This document shows positions 53,001 through 59,000 of a stretch of 64,000 nucleotides of DNA, piece by piece (positions within the stretch are counted from its first letter, which is position 1; the number at the start of each line of letters is the position of its first letter). The stretch spans positions 13,608,931-13,672,930 of the forward strand of contig CM063243.1 in assembly GCA_032158295.1 (NCBI GenBank). Reading direction: 5' to 3'. The stretch comes from Pycnopodia helianthoides. Lineage: Eukaryota > Echinodermata > Asteroidea > Forcipulatida > Asteriidae. Position numbers and translations under genes: made by a program. Below the pieces are notes generated by a model. The model had not been told where the DNA came from, ran no database searches, and saw only the letters and a program-made list of their open reading frames with translations.

Positions 53001-56000
53001 GGGTCCCACTCAAGGACGAATGAACGCTGCCAACTTTGGGTAGTCACGGAACCGCAACAAATGCAACAATTGTTAGGCACAAAGAAATTTAGCTTTTCAA
53101 GAAACACAATCCCTGTTAAAAAGAATTGTGCTGTAATCATGAATGACTCCTGGCTAGACTTTAATTGGTGATGTTCATGCCTTTAGGCAACTTTATGAAT
53201 CGGGTACAAAAGAGTCATGCATGATCAGCCATGGAAGTCCCAAGCGAAACATAAACTTGTTCACCAACAAACGGAAGTCCTGTAAAATTCTCTACAAATC
53301 TGCCTGTCAATTTGTTCGTCGTGAAACGTGTTGGTGGTTCACTACAATCCATTACAAGGCATGAATGTAGTACACAAGCAATTGTCAACGACAACAAATA
53401 TGCACGGAGTGCACTGAAGGATTTATTTCATTTCATTACACATCCGACAGCGTAATAAGCGTCAATCACAGGCCGAATGGGAGATGGTGAAGAAATGTTG
53501 TTTTAGATGTGGCAGGAAAACCCCAAATGGGGAAAACCCATACAAATCAGGTAGGGACCGAAAAACCAATCCCGAGGTGGGATTCGAACCGGCGTCCACA
53601 GAGGTGAAAGGCCGAGAGAGAAACCACCCTAAGCCGACCCGATATTAACAGTTTTAACAACCTACCTTAGTCACTGACTCCATCTTTTGTTATTGGATTC
53701 ATTCACCCGTTACTTTCCTATATATATATATACATGTACTTGGCTTGTCCCCTTCATTGCATCTGATGAAGCAGTTGTTGCTACGAAAGCTCATGCAGTT
53801 TTTTATGTAACTAGTTAGTCTTTAAGTGCTACCACTACCTTCCTTGTTTTATCTATCAGACTAGCAAGGCTATTTTGTTTAGTATTAACAACCTACCTGT
53901 ATCTTTAGTTCTACTGTCACTGTTGTGGACATCAGCGGGGCCCTCGCCTGAGTTGTGTCGATGGTGAAGAATGGTGCTGCTGGCACTGCCCTTGGGATGA
54001 GACGATATAGGGCGTGCCGTGATGTCGTTCATGCTCTTGTAGTTGGCCTGCGCGGCGCCAGTGCCCAGGAAGATGCTGGCAGACTTGTTCTGCTTGGTGT
54101 ACGTAGTCAGGAGCTCTTCCAGTTCACTCTCACTGCATCACAAAAAAAGAAAAAACCACGATGGGTAGAAGGAGAGCTCTAAAGTTACCCTCACACTTTG
54201 GGCAACTTGTTTACCAAAACCACTACGAAGCTTTAGAAAGTCATGTGTTTACAGTTAAATTTATTTTTAATTTTTAATTATTTGTTTTTTTTTGGGGGGG
54301 GCTATTTAAATCTAATCAGGGCTACTAAAAGATCGGGGTTACTAACCCTTGGTCCAATTTCATACAGCTGCTTAAGCACTAAAAGTAGCTAAGTACAACA
54401 AAGTTAAAATGCTTACTAGACTAAGGTTACCCACCAAAATACCATGTCACATGTACAATTTGCGACTGATAGCCTACTCATTTTTGCTTAGCAGTAAATT
54501 GTTAGCAATCCTTTTTGCTTAAGCGGCTCTATGAAATCGGGCCCTGCTGGCTACCATGACAATCTAGTTAATTTTGATCGCCTGACAAGCTGGAAGACTT
54601 TAAGCCTCAGCATCATCAGCAGTTCAGCCTTCCCCTCAAAGACGAGCAGAGTATGCTGTCCTAAATGTCAAGACTTCTCAGAGCCAACACTCCTCCCAAA
54701 CGCGATCTACACATGATTGTACCCGCAAGTGCACCAGTAATAGTTACTTCCTAAGCTCGAAGCCATTCAACCTTCACACTCCATGTCCGACCCTCAACAG
54801 CTGCAGCTGTAAAACATGGCGTTATTTGCAAGGGGGGGTCTAACGAAGTGATACAGTGATTGTCATTTCAAAAGCAACAGAGAGTTGTACTCCCTTTCTT
54901 TTGAATCAAGTCCAAAAGTTCCAATAAGTTTACGTCATGAGATATTGGCAATTCTAAAAAAATTAGCTATTGGCGTAATTCAACTGACGTCGTCACCCAA
55001 GTTGAATCCTGCACCGACATGCCATCCTGAAAGTCAGATTCCCTGTGTGTCACTCTCTCCCTGCCCACTTATTTATTTATTTATTTTTAATTATTTATTT
55101 TGGTTTAAAAACACAAAAAATGGTCGGTAGTATCACAAGGCAATACTAAAAATGACATGCTTACAAAACCAAACATTATAACAAAAACAATCAAAAATCA
55201 AAAACCCGGCGAGCCAGATATAAGGAATAACCCATAAATACCATGATTAAAAAATCGACTATAGCAAAAGTGAAAGTTAACACAGAGAAAAAGATAAACA
55301 AGATACACAAGACGTAAAAATAATAATAATGGTAACTTTAGGCAAAACAGTTAGACACGCACCATATCTTTACACGCAATTTGACTCCCAAAATGGCAGA
55401 CCGTGCGTAGACGGTGGTCGCGTCAAAACATTTACTTGAAAGTGCCACGAAACCAAGTCCATATTGCAATCATGATATATACAATGCGACACAAGCAGTC
55501 ACATCGTTTCAACTTTACAGGCTTGTTTCTCGTTGCTTTGTGGGCTACAATAAAAGATGTCGGCAGCTTGGTCGGCAGAGCACAGTTCATAGGAAATTTG
55601 AGCTTGTTTACAAAAAACTCGACAAGATGTAGGCTTTATTTTACTAAATGATATAACACTTAGGATAACCCGGATGAACAAAAAGATTATTTTACAGTAT
55701 AAGGCAAAATTTGTTTCTTCTTAATTACACACGTAACCAACCGTTTCAAAAACGGTTACACGTTTACAGAAATAACCGTACACAACTAGGCTTAGTGTAG
55801 TTACCTAGCAACGGTGGTGAATTGACCGAACCTCTCCTCCTTCACAGCATCCTGGTTCTCTTTATCTTTGGGATGGTTGCCTAGTTTCTGATCCATCTTC
55901 CTGCGCAGGTCCATCTGATCCGTCTCCTGAAATACACACACAACATACAAACAGTCATCAGTTCTTGTGCATGGGACGGTACGACAAAGGCTCCTGGAAG

Positions 56001-59000
56001 GGTGCTTTCACTTCACTCCATTTTCACAATGAGCATATAATGCAAAGCTGCTCTTGTTTTGGGGGGGACACTGTACAATTGGTCTTTGAATTGTTCTCCA
56101 TCGATGTATCATCTTAAAGTACTGTATAAACCCCTTGCACTGATGTCCCATCGGCTATTGTCTGCCCGTGGTATGCCACTCTGGGAAATCAAATTGCAGG
56201 TGCAGATGTTGTGGGTGTCTAATCGTGCGCACATTGCCTAAAATGCACACTGCAAAGGGAAATCCAAGACTTAATGTGGGTGAAGACGTCAGGTGAATTG
56301 ATAATAGCACTTCACATTTATACCGCGCTTAATACTCGCTTCTAAAGGCTACAGTATTTATTCTGGAAGGTATGTGGAGCTACATTTTGAAGTATGAGAC
56401 CTTTTTCCTTTACATAGCACCATGTAATGGTGCGCAATATGCAGCCAATCAAACCAGGAACACCAGGCGAGCTCCCTTCTCTTGCACTGGGTTTCTTTTT
56501 TATGTGCATTACACAACACGGGACCTACAGCTTTACGTCTAATTGAACCCACACTCTGCTGATCAGAAACACCAGAGCTTACCACGACACGCCATACTGA
56601 ATTGGGTCAATACTTAATCATTCCATGTTTCAAAAAAACAATCTGTGAACGTATCCAGATTAGCTTCAACAAGAGTCAATCGGCTGTTCTGAATACCGAC
56701 ATGTGCATTGCTGTTAACCCTCTCGTTACGGAATTCTATTTCCATAAGCAACCGCTGGTGACCGCATTGCTTGACCACTCAAGCCTGAATGACATATTCT
56801 CACACAACAGAAAGCTTGTGTTCAGAGGTCAATTTTACAAACTCTATTATTACCTTGAAGATTTCATTTTAGATTACAATTAGAAATAAAGAAGGTCTTA
56901 CTTTCCTTTCATATAACCCAAAAATCATTGAGATTGTCCAATAGATGTTCAGGTTCTTGGTCTCTGTTTACTCAGTGTGTTCTGTAAGCCCAAACACTTA
57001 TTTGTGGACAACCATACGGCACTCCGTAGGTGTTTGGCATTTCGGATCGTTCCACTCCACAGTTGACTAAGGTCATCAATGAGACTCAAGCAGGTATAGT
57101 GCACAGTCGTCTAAAGTCGCCATTGGGGCTCAAGCAGGGTATAGTGCACAGTCGACTAAAGTTGCCATTGGGGCTCAAGCAGGGTATAGTGCACAGTCAA
57201 CTAAAGTACCCATTTGGACCCAAGCAGGGTATAGTGCACAGTCGACTAAAGTCACCATTGGGGCTCAAGCAGGGTATAGTGCACAGTTGACTAAAGTCCA
57301 CATAAGGCTGAAGACAAACACTTAATCAATTGTTTAAAAAACTCGCTCCAGATAGAGACTCGTTGAAAAGAAAAAAAAACTGAAGGTGTACAATGTAACA
57401 TACCTTATTGTAAATTTGAACAAAATCAGCAAGCTGCTTGGCTAAGATTCTTCTCCTATCGTGGGGCGGTAGTTTACGGCTTGGCACTATTACTTTGAAC
57501 GGCTGCTGCAGGTTACTGGCCGCTCTCTTCAGGAAGCGCAGCACCAAATCCTGACAAGAAGAGTTTCCAAAAATAAACCAACACCAATGACTCGATTGTA
57601 CTTAGGCACAATACAAACAAGAAAACATCATGAGAACTACACTGTAACTATGACCGTGTCTGAACCGGCCGTGTCTGCTGCAACTTGGGCAAGATCACTG
57701 CCAATGGTAGTTAATCTTTTAACATTGTCACTGTAGCCTATCACTAATGTCTCCCTTTGTCGTTTTAGTAATTTTCTAATTGTATTAGTCCAAGCTAAAT
57801 CAATTATTTTAATATGTTATTTTTTGTAACATCCACTGTTATTATTTTTTGGATCTTTTTAAAAAAACTCTTTACTGTTCTAACTTACATGTATGTACCA
57901 TATGGCTTTTTTTCTCTGTTTATAAAGGGTTATGCTGAACATGTCTTTAAAAAAAATGGTCTCCTTTTACTCTTTAAGAAATTGTAAAGCGCCTCGGGTT
58001 GGTTCAGTGTGAGACACTTAATAAATCAAATTTTTTATTAATATTATTTTTCTATAGACCATGTCACCTTGTTTACCATGTCACCTTGTTTACAAATAAA
58101 AGTGACCTTGGAAATTCCAGGGATTTTCCTGGCAGGCAAGACACTACACTGGAAATCTGAGAAAATTTACATCTTGTATCTCAACAACCACGTAAAAATC
58201 AAGGATTGCAAGAAAAATAACGACTGGTTTTAGTTTTGAGAAGCATTGACCCCTACCATTTGTTCATCATTCTCTGGTGATTCTTCCACTAATTCTGGTG
58301 GTTTACTCGTTTCCTCCAGTAATCTCTGCTGAACACGAAGGAGGTATGTTGCAAAGGCTTGTCTTGCTTGTAATTTACTGGGGAAAAAAAGAAGGACAAA
58401 ACTACAGGTTATTACATGAAAACAATTATGATCTTTCACTACACAATGCGAAACAAAGGATAAGGTTGTGAATGAAGTAATTTGTTATTAAACAAACCCA
58501 CCTCAGGTCTGATACTTCTAAGAGCAAAGTATTTTTCCATGGGGGAAATTTTACTTTGTACTGGAACATTTCAAGAGGCACAAAGGCAATAACAAGGGGC
58601 ATAGGGGAAATTTGCAGTGTTTTTGACCTTGTAAGGGCATAGGCATAAAGGGCCATTGAGGGTCTTTTTTTCACAATGGAACAATAGACCCCCACAAAGT
58701 TTTTCCTAGTTCAACTTGGACCCCACAGTGGAATTCTTTAGAAAAGGGAATAATAGCCGGACCCCACAAACCGGATCCATAAGGCCGCACGTGTGAACCA
58801 GATTTATGTGGTGCAAAACAAGTGAATGAACTAGTTTTTCCATTGTTGTCATAATTATTATTATTTATTTGGCCATTGATACAAGAAAGCAACGTACAGG
58901 CAATCAAAATAAGATTGACATGTAAAGAAAGTAAGCCTTTCAAAGCGCCCTCATGTGGTCAAAAATACGGTCAACTGCCTCTGTTAAGTATCAGACCTGC

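Larger units (their letters stand above)
42864..53896 (-). other. 11-kb TTLL5 intron
   Basis: No coding exon supported on either strand. It holds family 2 SINE copies (42975-43305, 48832-49015, 51673-52060), family 1 SINEs (52490-52775 and 53424-53645), a CAATAGACC element (44808-44986), a 111-bp duplication (46569-46791), an 8-bp microsatellite (47459-47516), an AGAGCGCCGAAGGC element (48075-48317), LINE 3' ends (49930-50225 and 51200-51492), and a hammerhead-like segment (53763-53850). Confidence 0.7.
54133..55804 (-). other. TTLL5 intron between exons e and f
   Basis: Contains the GGGCCC copy 9, the degraded hammerhead-like segment, (TTTA)n at about 55069-55100, and otherwise A/T-rich sequence without a recognisable gene. 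Confidence 0.6.
55927..57403 (-). other. TTLL5 intron between exons d and e
   Basis: Contains a minus-strand family 2 SINE (56305-56600), an unclassified 93-codon plus-strand frame (56602-56883) that begins at the SINE edge, and the 45-bp tandem repeat (57056-57300). Confidence 0.6.

Noticed and set aside
56602..56883. 93-codon plus-strand frame starting at a SINE edge
   Set aside because: Length is within chance expectation in A/T-rich sequence and no family is recognisable.
57056..57300. CRISPR-like array
   Set aside because: The units are contiguous direct repeats without variable spacers, in a spliced eukaryotic gene.
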